Source: Opitutaceae bacterium (GTDB lineage: Bacteria; Verrucomicrobiota; Verrucomicrobiia; Opitutales; Opitutaceae). From it: 43,096 bases of DNA. Position 1 is the first letter of the stretch. Every line of letters starts with the position of its first letter. The position numbers were made by a program, and so were the translations under genes. Of this stretch, positions 30,507 through 39,235 are shown in pieces. The notes beneath the pieces were generated by a model, which was given only the letters and a program-made list of their open reading frames with translations, was not told the origin of the DNA and did not search any database. The stretch is from contig JACFMR010000032.1 in the NCBI GenBank assembly GCA_019455245.1, positions 1-43,096 on the forward strand. The letters run 5' to 3'.

Positions 30507-30513
30507 TCCTTGA
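30507..30513. repeat. Target-site duplication, left
   Basis: TCCTTGA stands directly outside the left inverted repeat of the IS and is repeated at 31830-31836. One more base (C) matches if the ends are shifted. Confidence 0.7.
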
Positions 30514-31829
30514 CCACTACTGTCCAGTTAAGCGCCCGTTCAGATTTTGTAAGTTCCCAAGGATTAGTGAGCTGGGCAGGGAAACAGGTGTGACGCATTT
30601 GAATGAGGATGCGGTGTAATTGCGAAGCCGTTGAGACTGGCCGGCATGAACGCTGGCCGATTGGTTTTTTCTCAGGTCGTCGAACTGGTGCATCGGGAAC
30701 AGTTCGATCGATGTGCGTCGAGGTATCCGATGCCGCGGAGCAGCCGCACCTTTTCCGCACGTGACCAATGGTTGTGCATGGTCTTCGCTCAGCTGACGTA
30801 TCGCGAGGGGTTGCGCGACATCGAAGCCTGCCTCGCGTCGCAGTCGCGACTGCTCTACGCGATGGGCATCCGTGGTCGAGTCACTCGCACCAACCTCGCC
30901 TACGCGAACGAACACCGCAACTGGCGGGTGTTCTTCGACTTGGCCGGGATACTGATGGGCAAGGCGCGCCAGCTCTACGCGCAGGACCGCCAGTTCGAAC
31001 CGCTCAATCAGATCGTCTACGCCCTGGATGCTTCGATCATCGACCTGAGCCTGACGCTGTTTCCGTGGGCGCGATACCAGCGGGCCCAGGCGGCGATCAA
31101 AGTGCACACCATGATCGACGTGCAGGCAGCCATTCCGAGTTTCGTCGCCGTCACCGAAGGCAAGGTTCACGACGTCAACGCTCTGGATTGGATCGTTCTG
31201 GAAGCCGGCGCGTTTTACATCATCGACCGCGGGTATCTGGACTTCTTCCGGCTGGCCCGCGTCGACCAGGCCCAGGCCTTCTTCGTCATCAGGGCCAAGT
31301 CGAACCTGCGCTACTACGTGCGCAGCTCTCGCGAGGTGGACAAAACCACCGGCGTGAGATCCGACCAAACCATTCGACTCAGCGGCACGAAGACCCGGAA
31401 CCATTACCCCACCGATCTGCGCCGGGTGAGCTTCAAGGATCCGGAAACAGGCAAGCTCCTGGTCTTCCTGACGAACAACTTCGAGATCAGCGCCCTGATG
31501 GTGGCGGTGCTCTACAAGTCGCGCTGGCAGATCGAGCTGTTCTTCAAGTGGATCAAGCAGAACCTGCGCATCAAGGCCTTCTATGGCACCAGCGAGAACG
31601 CGGTGAAAACGCAGATCTGGATCGCGGTGAGCGCCTACCTGCTGGTCGCCATTCTCAACAAGCAGCTCAAGATCACGCAAAGTATGGCCCGGGTTTTGCA
31701 GGTCCTCAGTGTGAACGTATTTTCCAAAGCACCTATCCATCAGCTATTTGCGGAAATTGCTACAAGCGAGACCGAAAGTGATATTGTTAACCAATTGATG
31801 TTCAACGGCTTCTAACTGGACGCTAGTGG
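30514..31829. mobile_element. IS4-family insertion sequence, apparently intact
   Basis: The 1316-bp element is bounded by inverted repeats CCACTACTGTCCAGTTA (30514-30530) and its complement ending at 31829, which match at 15 of 17 positions. Flanking 7-bp direct repeats TCCTTGA are at 30507-30513 and 31830-31836. A full-length transposase gene fills it. It is GC-rich inside an AT-rich cassette and sits 3 bp past the methyltransferase stop codon, opposite in transcription to the glycan genes. Confidence 0.88.
30646..31815 (+). CDS. IS4-family transposase
   Basis: The product has 389 residues from ATG 30646 (MNAGRLVFSQVVELVHREQF); a TTG 15 bp earlier is in frame. The N-terminal part is the DUF4372-like region found in many IS4 transposases. 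The DDE catalytic set is visible: Asp in YALDASIIDLSL, Asp in FYIIDRGYLDF, and the YREK signature in LYKSRWQIELFFKWIKQNLRIK. No frameshift is seen, so it is probably active or recently so. A long antisense frame (30517-31740) is a GC-driven shadow. Confidence 0.93.
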   Translation: MNAGRLVFSQVVELVHREQFDRCASRYPMPRSSRTFSARDQWLCMVFAQLTYREGLRDIEACLASQSRLLYAMGIRGRVTRTNLAYANEHRNWRVFFDLAGILMGKARQLYAQDRQFEPLNQIVYALDASIIDLSLTLFPWARYQRAQAAIKVHTMIDVQAAIPSFVAVTEGKVHDVNALDWIVLEAGAFYIIDRGYLDFFRLARVDQAQAFFVIRAKSNLRYYVRSSREVDKTTGVRSDQTIRLSGTKTRNHYPTDLRRVSFKDPETGKLLVFLTNNFEISALMVAVLYKSRWQIELFFKWIKQNLRIKAFYGTSENAVKTQIWIAVSAYLLVAILNKQLKITQSMARVLQVLSVNVFSKAPIHQLFAEIATSETESDIVNQLMFNGF

Positions 31830-31836
31830 TCCTTGA
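31830..31836. repeat. Target-site duplication, right
   Basis: TCCTTGA matches 30507-30513 and abuts the right inverted repeat of the IS. Confidence 0.7.
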
Positions 31837-31839
31837 CAA

Positions 31840-32601
31840 CTATTTCGGCATGGCCACCGCGAGCAAACGACCACATCTCTTTTCAGATTGCTCATCCAGA
31901 CAACCTTTCAATACCCTTCTAAACAACCAATCGTTTATCCCTCTACTCGTGATCAAGAAATTTGAACCACGATAGCCCAATAGCCGTAACACTCCAGCAT
32001 TAAATTTAGATATTCGATCAAAAGGAACTATAGCCTCCACTATAAAATCTTCCTCAAGTATTGCAGCAAGCATTCTAGACGTAAAATGTTGGAAATGCTT
32101 AGAATTAAGCTTCTTGTTTTTGTGTGGAACCGTCAATAACAACCTGCCTTCATTGTTCAGCGTGGAACAAACTGCTTTAAGAAACAGTGAGATATCGTCT
32201 GGTGGGATATGCTCCAAAACCTCAATCATGGTCACGACATCGAACTTATGCGGTAATGGCACCCTGGTGATATCGGCGCATAAGTAATTTGAACTCGGAT
32301 TCATTGCCTTAGCCAGATTCACCGCGACCGGAGAATAATCGACCCCTAAGGCAGAAACTTTTGGGTAACATCTGCGCACTTCTCGAAGGAAGCGGCCGTC
32401 ACCGCAACCTACATCGACAAGGGACTTGAAATCTATGTTTCTCAAACGAGAAAGTACCAACTCAATTCCGCCGATATAATTCATTCCCCACGACCACGAA
32501 TGAACTTGGGAGAATCCGTTTGTGTCAGTCGACGGAATATAATGGTAAGGATAGCAATACTCTGATTCCTGAGTTTTCTGTTCGGGTGACATGGATTTCA
32601 T
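31840..32601 (-). CDS. Class I SAM-dependent methyltransferase
   Basis: The product has 253 residues. Motif I is SLVDVGCGDGRFLREVRR; motif II ALGVDYSPVAVNLAKAM and motif IV DVVTMIEVLEHIPPDDISLFLKAV follow. It is similar in plan to small-molecule or sugar methyltransferases in polysaccharide loci. Its likely role is methylating the glycan or capping chain growth. The IS4-family element is inserted 3 bp after its stop codon and would block read-through to the downstream glycosyltransferase genes unless the IS provides an outward promoter. Confidence 0.88.
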   Translation of the reverse strand: MKSMSPEQKTQESEYCYPYHYIPSTDTNGFSQVHSWSWGMNYIGGIELVLSRLRNIDFKSLVDVGCGDGRFLREVRRCYPKVSALGVDYSPVAVNLAKAMNPSSNYLCADITRVPLPHKFDVVTMIEVLEHIPPDDISLFLKAVCSTLNNEGRLLLTVPHKNKKLNSKHFQHFTSRMLAAILEEDFIVEAIVPFDRISKFNAGVLRLLGYRGSNFLITSRGINDWLFRRVLKGCLDEQSEKRCGRLLAVAMPK

Positions 32602-32645
32602 AGTGAAATATCTCTTTTTTGGCTCAAATATAACGACTCTATTTT

Positions 32646-33461
32646 TTAAATAATCTGCTTAATTATTTTGATTAATAGTTTAATTATTAATAGCACAATT
32701 TTCCTTACCCTCATAGCTAAGGCACGAGGATAAATTAAGTAGATCAACCAATGCTTCTTTAGTACCCTTGTATTGGCGTTAAGGCTACGCTTCAATGATG
32801 AAATATTTTCCGCCGGTGTCATTCTCATTAGACCGTGCGATACATCCACGATTGTCGTTAGTTCATTAATAACTTCAACTCCATAGCCGGCTAGTGCAAT
32901 CCGCCTGAATAGATCTGAGTCGGTTCCTTTGACATGTCTTTCATCCATGCCATTTACAGAATCCCAAGCTCGTCTCGATATTAGAGCGGTGGAGCCGCAA
33001 ACGACTCCACCACCCATCAAAAGCTTCTCGATCATAAGATACCGATTCTTATGTAGTTTTGGGTTTTTTACCAACCTTTGATTATCGATTCGCAACTCAG
33101 TCCACCAGGTTCCTGTGAGGCCTAATGAAGGGGTCTTTCTCATCTTGTTCAATTGCTTAGCGAGTTTCCGTCGGTCTTCCCAATAGTCATCGTCGCCGAG
33201 CAGGGCTATAAATTTTCCTATCGCAATACGGGATCCCAGATTTGTTGACGTAGAAACACCAGAATTTCTAAGTGTCTTTATGATACTAACCTTATGACCG
33301 TATTGTTCTTTCAAGAATTCGAAAGTTCCGTCTACAGAGCAATCATCGACAACAACAACCTGGAGTTTAACATCCTCCTGCGATAAAACACTTTCTATCG
33401 CCCTTGGAACGAGATTTCTTCTATTAAATGTACAAATGATTACGGAAACGTCGATATTCAT
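32646..33461 (-). CDS. Family 2 glycosyltransferase
   Basis: The product has 271 residues: VSVIICTFNRRNLVPRAIESVLSQEDVKLQVVVVDDCSVDGT, then GKFIALLGDDDYWEDRRKL with the DDD motif, and KGTDSDLFRRIALAGYGVEVI, which holds the acceptor-side Asp. It is a cytoplasmic inverting transferase for one residue of the repeat unit. The C-terminus ends in a basic and hydrophobic helix (VRKIVLLIIKLLIKIIKQII) that may anchor it to the membrane. It starts 5 bp downstream of the wzx stop. Confidence 0.9.
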   Translation of the reverse strand: MNIDVSVIICTFNRRNLVPRAIESVLSQEDVKLQVVVVDDCSVDGTFEFLKEQYGHKVSIIKTLRNSGVSTSTNLGSRIAIGKFIALLGDDDYWEDRRKLAKQLNKMRKTPSLGLTGTWWTELRIDNQRLVKNPKLHKNRYLMIEKLLMGGGVVCGSTALISRRAWDSVNGMDERHVKGTDSDLFRRIALAGYGVEVINELTTIVDVSHGLMRMTPAENISSLKRSLNANTRVLKKHWLIYLIYPRALAMRVRKIVLLIIKLLIKIIKQII

Positions 33462-33466
33462 AACAC

Positions 33467-34777
33467 TTAACGCGCCAACACGAACATACGGATCATTTTG
33501 AGATCTGAAACACGCACAAAGACCGAATCAATCCAACGATTTCCGCTGAACCTACCATAAATTATCAGCCTAAGTATTAGGTTTAAGCTATAAGCAATAG
33601 TCGTAGCGAACGCCCCCCCAGCTAGCCCGTATTTCGGAATCAGTAATATATTCCCTATCAAGTTTACGACAACGACAACGAGTGAACTATACATATTCCA
33701 CTCCGGGTGTCCACGGGCAGCGATATCATTTGCAAGGACCCGCGAAACAGCCACAGCCACTATACCAGGCAAGAGAATCAATAGTGGCAATACCGCGGAG
33801 GAATAAGCTATGCCGAAAATCGGCTGGATTACCCAGTGTGCTATGACAGCTAATGCTAGGGCTGCAATGGATGTCACCAGCATGACGAAACGCGCGAGCA
33901 TGGGAGTTAAAGCTTTGCGTTTCGATTCGTTCGAGGACAGTTGAGACAAGCGAGGAAGTACGACAGTACTAACGGCCTGGGACATTAGCCACAGCTTCTC
34001 CCCCATCGCGACAGCGATGACATAGACACCTACCGCTCCGGGTCCCATAAAGAAATTTATCAGAAACACATCGACTTTGTAATTCACAAAGGTGAGAATA
34101 TTGCTAAGGTGGGCCTTCCACCCATAGGTCAATGTATTGCTGACAAGTTCGCCGCGATATTGGAAAGAGTTAAGATATGGCGTTAGTTTTCTAAGGATAA
34201 ATACCAACACTATACTATGTGATAGAAGTTGAGCGCAGACAAGAAACTCGAATTGACTATTATCCAAAATAGCTAATACCGTCACAATAGAAACAAGAAT
34301 GACCGGCTGCAGAACGGCGATCCGGTTGAAAATCGCGAATTGCTGAAGGCCTTGAAAAATACTCTGTAAATAGCTATTTAATAGTGTGAACGGAAAGATC
34401 GCCAGCGCGAACCATAGTATTGATAGTGGTACGCCCGGAAAAAGATCTTCTGCCTTCCCCAGCAGAACAACTGATCCAACCGCAACGCCTATAGATCCTA
34501 ACCATATAAAGATGCGTAGATTTACTCCAAGAAGTTCAGGAACCGTCACTTGATTGGAACCGAGATGATACACATTTGCAGGACCAACGCCCATATTCAA
34601 GAAATTACTAAGTGTCGACGGCAGCAACAGCGCGACCGCATAGACCCCGTTGCCCGACGGACCGTAAGCTCGCGCGATCAGAACCACCGTTATAAGATTC
34701 ACCAACGCGGCAAATACTTGACGCGCAAATGTAGCCCCAATATTACGTGACAAACCATGAAGTCCGAGACCTTTCAT
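33467..34777 (-). CDS. wzx: Wzx-type oligosaccharide flippase
   Basis: The product has 436 residues with about twelve hydrophobic spans, of MATE/MOP flippase type. The N-terminus (GLSRNIGATFARQVFAALVNLITVVLIARAYGPSGNGVYAVALLL) is diagnostic. It should move the undecaprenyl-pyrophosphate-linked repeat unit across the inner membrane for the Wzy-like polymerase at 28079-29335. It is the hub of the AT-rich cassette, with glycosyltransferase genes on both sides. Confidence 0.93.
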   Translation of the reverse strand: MKGLGLHGLSRNIGATFARQVFAALVNLITVVLIARAYGPSGNGVYAVALLLPSTLSNFLNMGVGPANVYHLGSNQVTVPELLGVNLRIFIWLGSIGVAVGSVVLLGKAEDLFPGVPLSILWFALAIFPFTLLNSYLQSIFQGLQQFAIFNRIAVLQPVILVSIVTVLAILDNSQFEFLVCAQLLSHSIVLVFILRKLTPYLNSFQYRGELVSNTLTYGWKAHLSNILTFVNYKVDVFLINFFMGPGAVGVYVIAVAMGEKLWLMSQAVSTVVLPRLSQLSSNESKRKALTPMLARFVMLVTSIAALALAVIAHWVIQPIFGIAYSSAVLPLLILLPGIVAVAVSRVLANDIAARGHPEWNMYSSLVVVVVNLIGNILLIPKYGLAGGAFATTIAYSLNLILRLIIYGRFSGNRWIDSVFVRVSDLKMIRMFVLAR

Positions 34778-34952
34778 TCGTTAGGAAATGCTATCTACTG
34801 CCGCGATGCAGAACGCTAGAGGCGATCAGATGCACCACGGAAAGAAGGAGGGTGATGGGCTCTCCAGGGCGAGTGACGCATCGGCCGAAGTCAATGAGTT
34901 CCGAATATCCATTTTAACAAATTTCCGAGCAACAGATTTTCATTCACATCCC
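34778..34952. other. Spacer upstream of wzx
   Basis: This stretch has no ORF of note and no heptamer or palindrome family. It is AT-rich like its neighbours. A promoter for wzx is possible but no clear boxes are seen. Confidence 0.4.
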
Positions 34953-36035
34953 TTAACCGCGCAGAATTTTTCGGATTTCCGTCCTATACTCCTCATGTTC
35001 AATTTCCATCGGAACATTTAATACCCAAAAATCACAGTCGTTAATAGAATTGAGAACCATTCTCCAATTTATCTTTATTTCGGTCATACTTAATACAGGC
35101 TTCTGACCGAGAAGGGTGCAGTTATATTCTTCCCATTCGACGAACTTATGGAATACCTGGTACTCGGCTGACATTATAGCGATAGACGCTTCTACAAAAT
35201 TCTCTTTTGAAATACTTTCAACACTCATTCCTTTCCGAGCCATACGGAACACTAAGATAACCTTATTCAATTCAACTCCATCGGCGCACACCGAACAAAA
35301 AAGATCATCAGGACGTATTTTCCTCCTCACTGACGACGGGTCTATTCTATTTTTCAAGTAAAAATGTAGACGGTCGAACGTTCCGCGGTCTTTAAAAATA
35401 AGCTTTCGTATTTCACTCCCGCTGCAGTTGTAGCCATAAATTTTTGGCCATGCCATATTGCCGTAAACGCGCCCTTGACGGACAAGAGCCATGTCGTCTG
35501 AGAGAAACGAAATATCGTTCCGCTCCGAAGCGACCAAAAGTGCGCTCGATTTCCCAACACCTCCGGTTCCGGTAAACACCACGCCCCTTTGGTTGATCGA
35601 AAAACTCGCCGCGTGCAATGGGGCCAAATCGTCAAAAAAATATGTCGCTGGCAGTAAAACTAATTCATGCAACACCTGCACAAATCGATCAATTTCCGTA
35701 CCAAACTCCATCGATCTAGCCATTTTGATTGTGGCTCGCACTCCGTTGCGTCGCCTTCTATATTCGACCTCGATATATACAGGTCGTCCCGGAGATTTAA
35801 TATAGCAAATACGAGTTTCACCAAAGTTCGCGATAAATCCATTTTCAACTTTTTTATAGATTTTAGGATTTGAAGTCTGGATAGGACGATCTTTAAGTTG
35901 AGATACAATATTGATCACAAGATCGTCCGTTTCGCGATTGCCATCGGCGTAAAGGTCAGTGGCGCCGGACACTAGAAGCTCAAATTTATGCTCTACGATA
36001 AAGAAGACCTGTTTACCGAATATTATTTTTCGCAT
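34953..36035 (-). CDS. HPr kinase-like P-loop protein
   Basis: The product has 360 residues. LLPATYFFDDLAPLHAASFSINQRGVVFTGTGGVGKSS (127-164) contains a Walker A loop (GTGGVGKSS, K162) preceded by the L-x-x-LHA(A/S) segment typical of the HprK C-terminal fold. DISFLSDDMALV (174-185) supplies the Asp pair of the following motif. The N-terminal 120 residues are not recognised, and there is no HprK N-terminal domain or HPr gene nearby. Proteins like this occur in polysaccharide and peptide-modification loci as kinases of unknown substrate. A kinase or phosphate-adding role in the glycan locus is inference. Confidence 0.7.
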   Translation of the reverse strand: MRKIIFGKQVFFIVEHKFELLVSGATDLYADGNRETDDLVINIVSQLKDRPIQTSNPKIYKKVENGFIANFGETRICYIKSPGRPVYIEVEYRRRRNGVRATIKMARSMEFGTEIDRFVQVLHELVLLPATYFFDDLAPLHAASFSINQRGVVFTGTGGVGKSSALLVASERNDISFLSDDMALVRQGRVYGNMAWPKIYGYNCSGSEIRKLIFKDRGTFDRLHFYLKNRIDPSSVRRKIRPDDLFCSVCADGVELNKVILVFRMARKGMSVESISKENFVEASIAIMSAEYQVFHKFVEWEEYNCTLLGQKPVLSMTEIKINWRMVLNSINDCDFWVLNVPMEIEHEEYRTEIRKILRG

Positions 36036-36044
36036 TACTAAACC

Positions 36045-37274
36045 TCATTTGGTAATTAGTTGAGTGATAAATCGCTCGTAATTTACGTCCGAATTAAAAT
36101 TAGTCTTAATGAATTCCCGCACATCGATTCTGAAACTTTTAGCCTTTAAGTTGCTTTTAACCAGCTTGCCTAGCGCGTACGCTAGGTCGTTGGGCGATCC
36201 ATTCGCATTTAAAAGCAGCCCAGTTTTATCGGTTACCAGAAATTTCATGCCTCCTACATCAGGTGCAATCGCTGGAATCCCGAAACTCATTGCCTCCATA
36301 ATTGAAACCGGAACCCCTTCGGATTCACTAGTGTTAATGAACACATCCACTTCGTTTTCTTTATAATAATCAATCACCTCGCCGTTAGACAGAGCCCCAA
36401 AAAATTTATATTTAACGTTTTCGAGTTCTCTGAATTTTGATTTAGCGTATTCCTCCAGGTCGCGGAGCAATGGTCCATCGCCAATGTGATGCCAAATTAT
36501 ATTTGTCGGTTGGCTGTGCCTTGCATACAAGAATATTCCGTCGATGATTCTATCAATACGCTTAACATCGACGCAGTACGACACGCTAATCACGTTCAAA
36601 TAACCATCCTTGCTCACCTCAGAGATCTGAGTTGGGAGCCTGACACCAAGCGGAGATATAGAAATACGCGAAGGGGATGCAGAATAGGTTTTTATTATGT
36701 ATAGCATCGCCTCGCTAGATAGTGTATGTATCTCGTCGATTTGGTTTATAAATTGACGCTTTAGCGGCATGTAACTGTCTCTTTTTTCATATTCATATAG
36801 ATCGTGGCGGTGGACACGTGACACTACTTTACTTATACCGCGCCCTTTTAGAAGTGTTGCCGCGAAACATATTTCATTATTCCAATAACAATAGCATACA
36901 TCAAGTTTTCCATGGGATCGTATCAACTGCTGCAGGCTTATGTAGTGCTGGATAACTATAATGGATTTTTTTATACTGAGAATGAATGCACGAAATGGAA
37001 GCTTGTTTCTTATTACATATTTAAGCTCTTCAATAATCATTGCCCAAAAACTTGGAAAGAATAGCGCACACAACCTCTTGAGTTGCCTGTTGCCAACCAA
37101 GAATGGGATCACTAGAAAGCGGCTTGATATTTTCCTTTTCACCCCATGAATCGAGCTCGGGGCAATCAGAACCGAGTGTTGTGCCTCAATATTATCCCAT
37201 AGTTCGATTTCGGTTTCCAGAAATTGCTCTCCCGGGAGGTGAGGAAACGAGGCGGTGATAATAAGTATTCGCAT
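36045..37274 (-). CDS. Family 4 glycosyltransferase
   Basis: The product has 409 residues: MRILIITASFPHLPGEQFLETEI at the start, and VDVFINTSESEGVPVSIMEAMSFGIPAIAPDVGGMKFLV in the GT-B donor site, with the E-x7-E arrangement. It transfers a nucleotide-activated sugar with retention. It is the first gene of the AT-rich cassette on the minus strand, ending 9 bp before the HprK-like gene. Codon use and base content change sharply between this gene and the oxidoreductase fusion gene upstream. Confidence 0.9.
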   Translation of the reverse strand: MRILIITASFPHLPGEQFLETEIELWDNIEAQHSVLIAPSSIHGVKRKISSRFLVIPFLVGNRQLKRLCALFFPSFWAMIIEELKYVIRNKLPFRAFILSIKKSIIVIQHYISLQQLIRSHGKLDVCYCYWNNEICFAATLLKGRGISKVVSRVHRHDLYEYEKRDSYMPLKRQFINQIDEIHTLSSEAMLYIIKTYSASPSRISISPLGVRLPTQISEVSKDGYLNVISVSYCVDVKRIDRIIDGIFLYARHSQPTNIIWHHIGDGPLLRDLEEYAKSKFRELENVKYKFFGALSNGEVIDYYKENEVDVFINTSESEGVPVSIMEAMSFGIPAIAPDVGGMKFLVTDKTGLLLNANGSPNDLAYALGKLVKSNLKAKSFRIDVREFIKTNFNSDVNYERFITQLITK

Positions 37275-37343
37275 ATCCGTCTGCTGTCTGGGTGGTTCAG
37301 TCGTAAATATTGAAGTACTATTCCTGAATATTTCCTTGAATAA

Positions 37344-39092
37344 CTATATTTGGCGAGGCAACGAGGGGTGAAGGTTTTTGGCGCTTCCGATAGCTTTCGT
37401 TTTAGTGAGCTTTTTGATATCGTGGTAATCCTTTTTTCCTATTGCGAGATGGTCTGGTAGCGGAGCTTTTTCGTCCAGTGTCAGACAGCGCACTGTTTCA
37501 CCCCGTAGTTCGTAAACGTACGCGGACTCCGGACAACAGGCCCGGCCAGCCGCGTCAAAGTGGAGCGGATGACCATGGCGGCTCATCCAACCTTTTTGTT
37601 TTGCCGGAACACCTGCAACAAACCCGTAATCCGGTACATTCTTGGTTACCACAGCACCCGCCGCAATAAACGCGTATAAGCCAATTGTTATACCGCAGAC
37701 GACGGTCGCGTTTGCCCCAATTGTGGCCCCACGCTTAATCAATGTTTTTTCATAGAGGTTTTTCCGCTGCACCTGGCTGCGCGGATTTGTGACGTTTGTG
37801 AGAACACAAGCGGGCCCGAGAAAAACATCATCTTCGATTTTCGTACCTGTATATATTGACACAAAGTTTTGGATCTTGACGTTGCGTCCGATCTTAACGT
37901 CCGAACTTACAACAACACTTTGCCCTAAACTGCTGCCCTCACCGATTTCCGATCCTTGCATTATATGGCTGAAGTGCCAGACCTTCGCACCTGCGCCGAT
38001 TCTCGCCCCTTCATCGATTACCGCGGTGGGGTGCGCGAAGTATGACGGCTCCGCCGTCGTCGTTATCGGTGCAGTGTTATCGGTTGATGGTGCGATGCAC
38101 GAAACGGTCTCACCATCCTTGTCCAGGCTGGCTTGCGCGGCCTTGAGCACTTGGAGCACGCGGAGGCCTTCCGGTCCATCCGTGCGTGGTGAGCGTCGCT
38201 GAGCGCAGCATTCCAGAAAATGTTGGCACTCATCCCTCAGGGGTTCGCTTTGATCAGGGACGACCGGCGTTCCGGCCGATTTTACTGGGGTAGGCGTGCG
38301 GCCGTCGCTCCAGGTCAGGTAGTCGCGATAAAGCACCAGCTTCTCTGCCCAGGGTTTGGTGTCGTCAAAGACGGCCATGCCTTTTGATCCGACAACCGTC
38401 AATTTCTGCTCCTTGAAAGGATTGAGCCAACTGACATAGACGTGTGCTCGCACGCCACCGGCGAACTTCAACGCGGTGAGTGTAGTGTCGGCCACCTGTG
38501 GCGTGAGATAACTCTCGCCCGTGCATTGGACTTTTTCCGGCAATTGACCGCCAACCAATGAAAGGATCACTGAAATATCGTGAGGGGCGAAGCTCCACAG
38601 GGCGTTCTCTTCCTGACGAATCTTGCCGAGGTTCAGCCGGTTGGAGGTGATGTATTGCAACTTCCCCAAGTCCCCCTGCCCAACCAGGCGCTGCAGTTCG
38701 AGAATGCAGGGATGGTATTGCAAGAGGTGCCCGACCATCAGAATACGGCCCTCGGTTTTCGCCAGGGTGACGAGTTCCTCTGCTTCGTTTATATCCAGGC
38801 AAAGCGGTTTTTCCACATAAACGTCCTTGCCCGCCAACAGCGCCGCTTTGGTCAAGCGATGGTGCAGCTCCGCCGGGGCTGCGATCGCGACCGCGGAGAT
38901 GGCGGAATCCGCCAGCACCGCATCGAAGGAATCGGTCTTCTTTACCCCGGCGTAATCGTCCCCGTAAGAAGCCAAGGTTTCCGTACTGCGATCGCAGAGT
39001 GTATGCAGCGCGCCAAGGCTGTGGAAATTACGGGCTAGGTTCTTGCCCCAATAGCCCGCGCCGATGAGAGCGAGGTGTGGTTTTTTGGACAT
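37344..39092 (-). CDS. Fusion of a Gfo/Idh/MocA dehydrogenase (WbpB/WlbA type) with a hexapeptide N-acetyltransferase (WbpD/WlbB type)
   Basis: The product has 582 residues. Residues 1-335 form the NAD-dependent dehydrogenase: GAGYWGKNLA (11-20), VEKPLCLDI (93-101) with the active-site EKP, and the C-terminal beta-sheet domain. Residues 350-545 are the left-handed beta-helix acetyltransferase (GARIGAGAKVWHFSHIMQGSEIGEGSSLGQ..., ending VAGVPAKQKGWMSRHG). The final part (AGRACCPESAYVYEL) is like WbpD tails. The two halves are separate proteins in Pseudomonas WbpB/WbpD. Together they would oxidise C3 of UDP-GlcNAcA and later acetylate the 3-amine, with the aminotransferase at 39236-40330 acting between. 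A heptamer array (39095-39129) ends 2 bp upstream of the start codon, so no usual ribosome-binding site is seen. Confidence 0.92.
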   Translation of the reverse strand: MSKKPHLALIGAGYWGKNLARNFHSLGALHTLCDRSTETLASYGDDYAGVKKTDSFDAVLADSAISAVAIAAPAELHHRLTKAALLAGKDVYVEKPLCLDINEAEELVTLAKTEGRILMVGHLLQYHPCILELQRLVGQGDLGKLQYITSNRLNLGKIRQEENALWSFAPHDISVILSLVGGQLPEKVQCTGESYLTPQVADTTLTALKFAGGVRAHVYVSWLNPFKEQKLTVVGSKGMAVFDDTKPWAEKLVLYRDYLTWSDGRTPTPVKSAGTPVVPDQSEPLRDECQHFLECCAQRRSPRTDGPEGLRVLQVLKAAQASLDKDGETVSCIAPSTDNTAPITTTAEPSYFAHPTAVIDEGARIGAGAKVWHFSHIMQGSEIGEGSSLGQSVVVSSDVKIGRNVKIQNFVSIYTGTKIEDDVFLGPACVLTNVTNPRSQVQRKNLYEKTLIKRGATIGANATVVCGITIGLYAFIAAGAVVTKNVPDYGFVAGVPAKQKGWMSRHGHPLHFDAAGRACCPESAYVYELRGETVRCLTLDEKAPLPDHLAIGKKDYHDIKKLTKTKAIGSAKNLHPSLPRQI

Positions 39093-39094
39093 TC

Positions 39095-39218
39095 GGTGAT
39101 TCGTTATCGGTTATTGGTAACTGGTTATTGCTTTTCAGCACTCAACACAGCGCTGATTCTGGCCTCAGCCCTCCGTCTTCCGCGTTCTGCCCTCCGTCCT
39201 CCGTCTTCCGTCTTCTTA
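39095..39218. repeat. Two heptamer arrays between wbpE-like and wbpB/D-like genes
   Basis: Five 7-bp units around GGTTATT occupy 39095-39129. Eight units around CCTCCGT occupy 39163-39218. The first array abuts the start codon of the downstream gene. The operon otherwise shows tight spacing. Confidence 0.8.
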
Positions 39219-39235
39219 CTGAAGCGGGAGCTGCT

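Noticed and set aside
30517..31740. Minus-strand ORF within the insertion sequence
   Set aside because: It is a shadow of the transposase gene, which has the DDE/YREK motifs on the plus strand.
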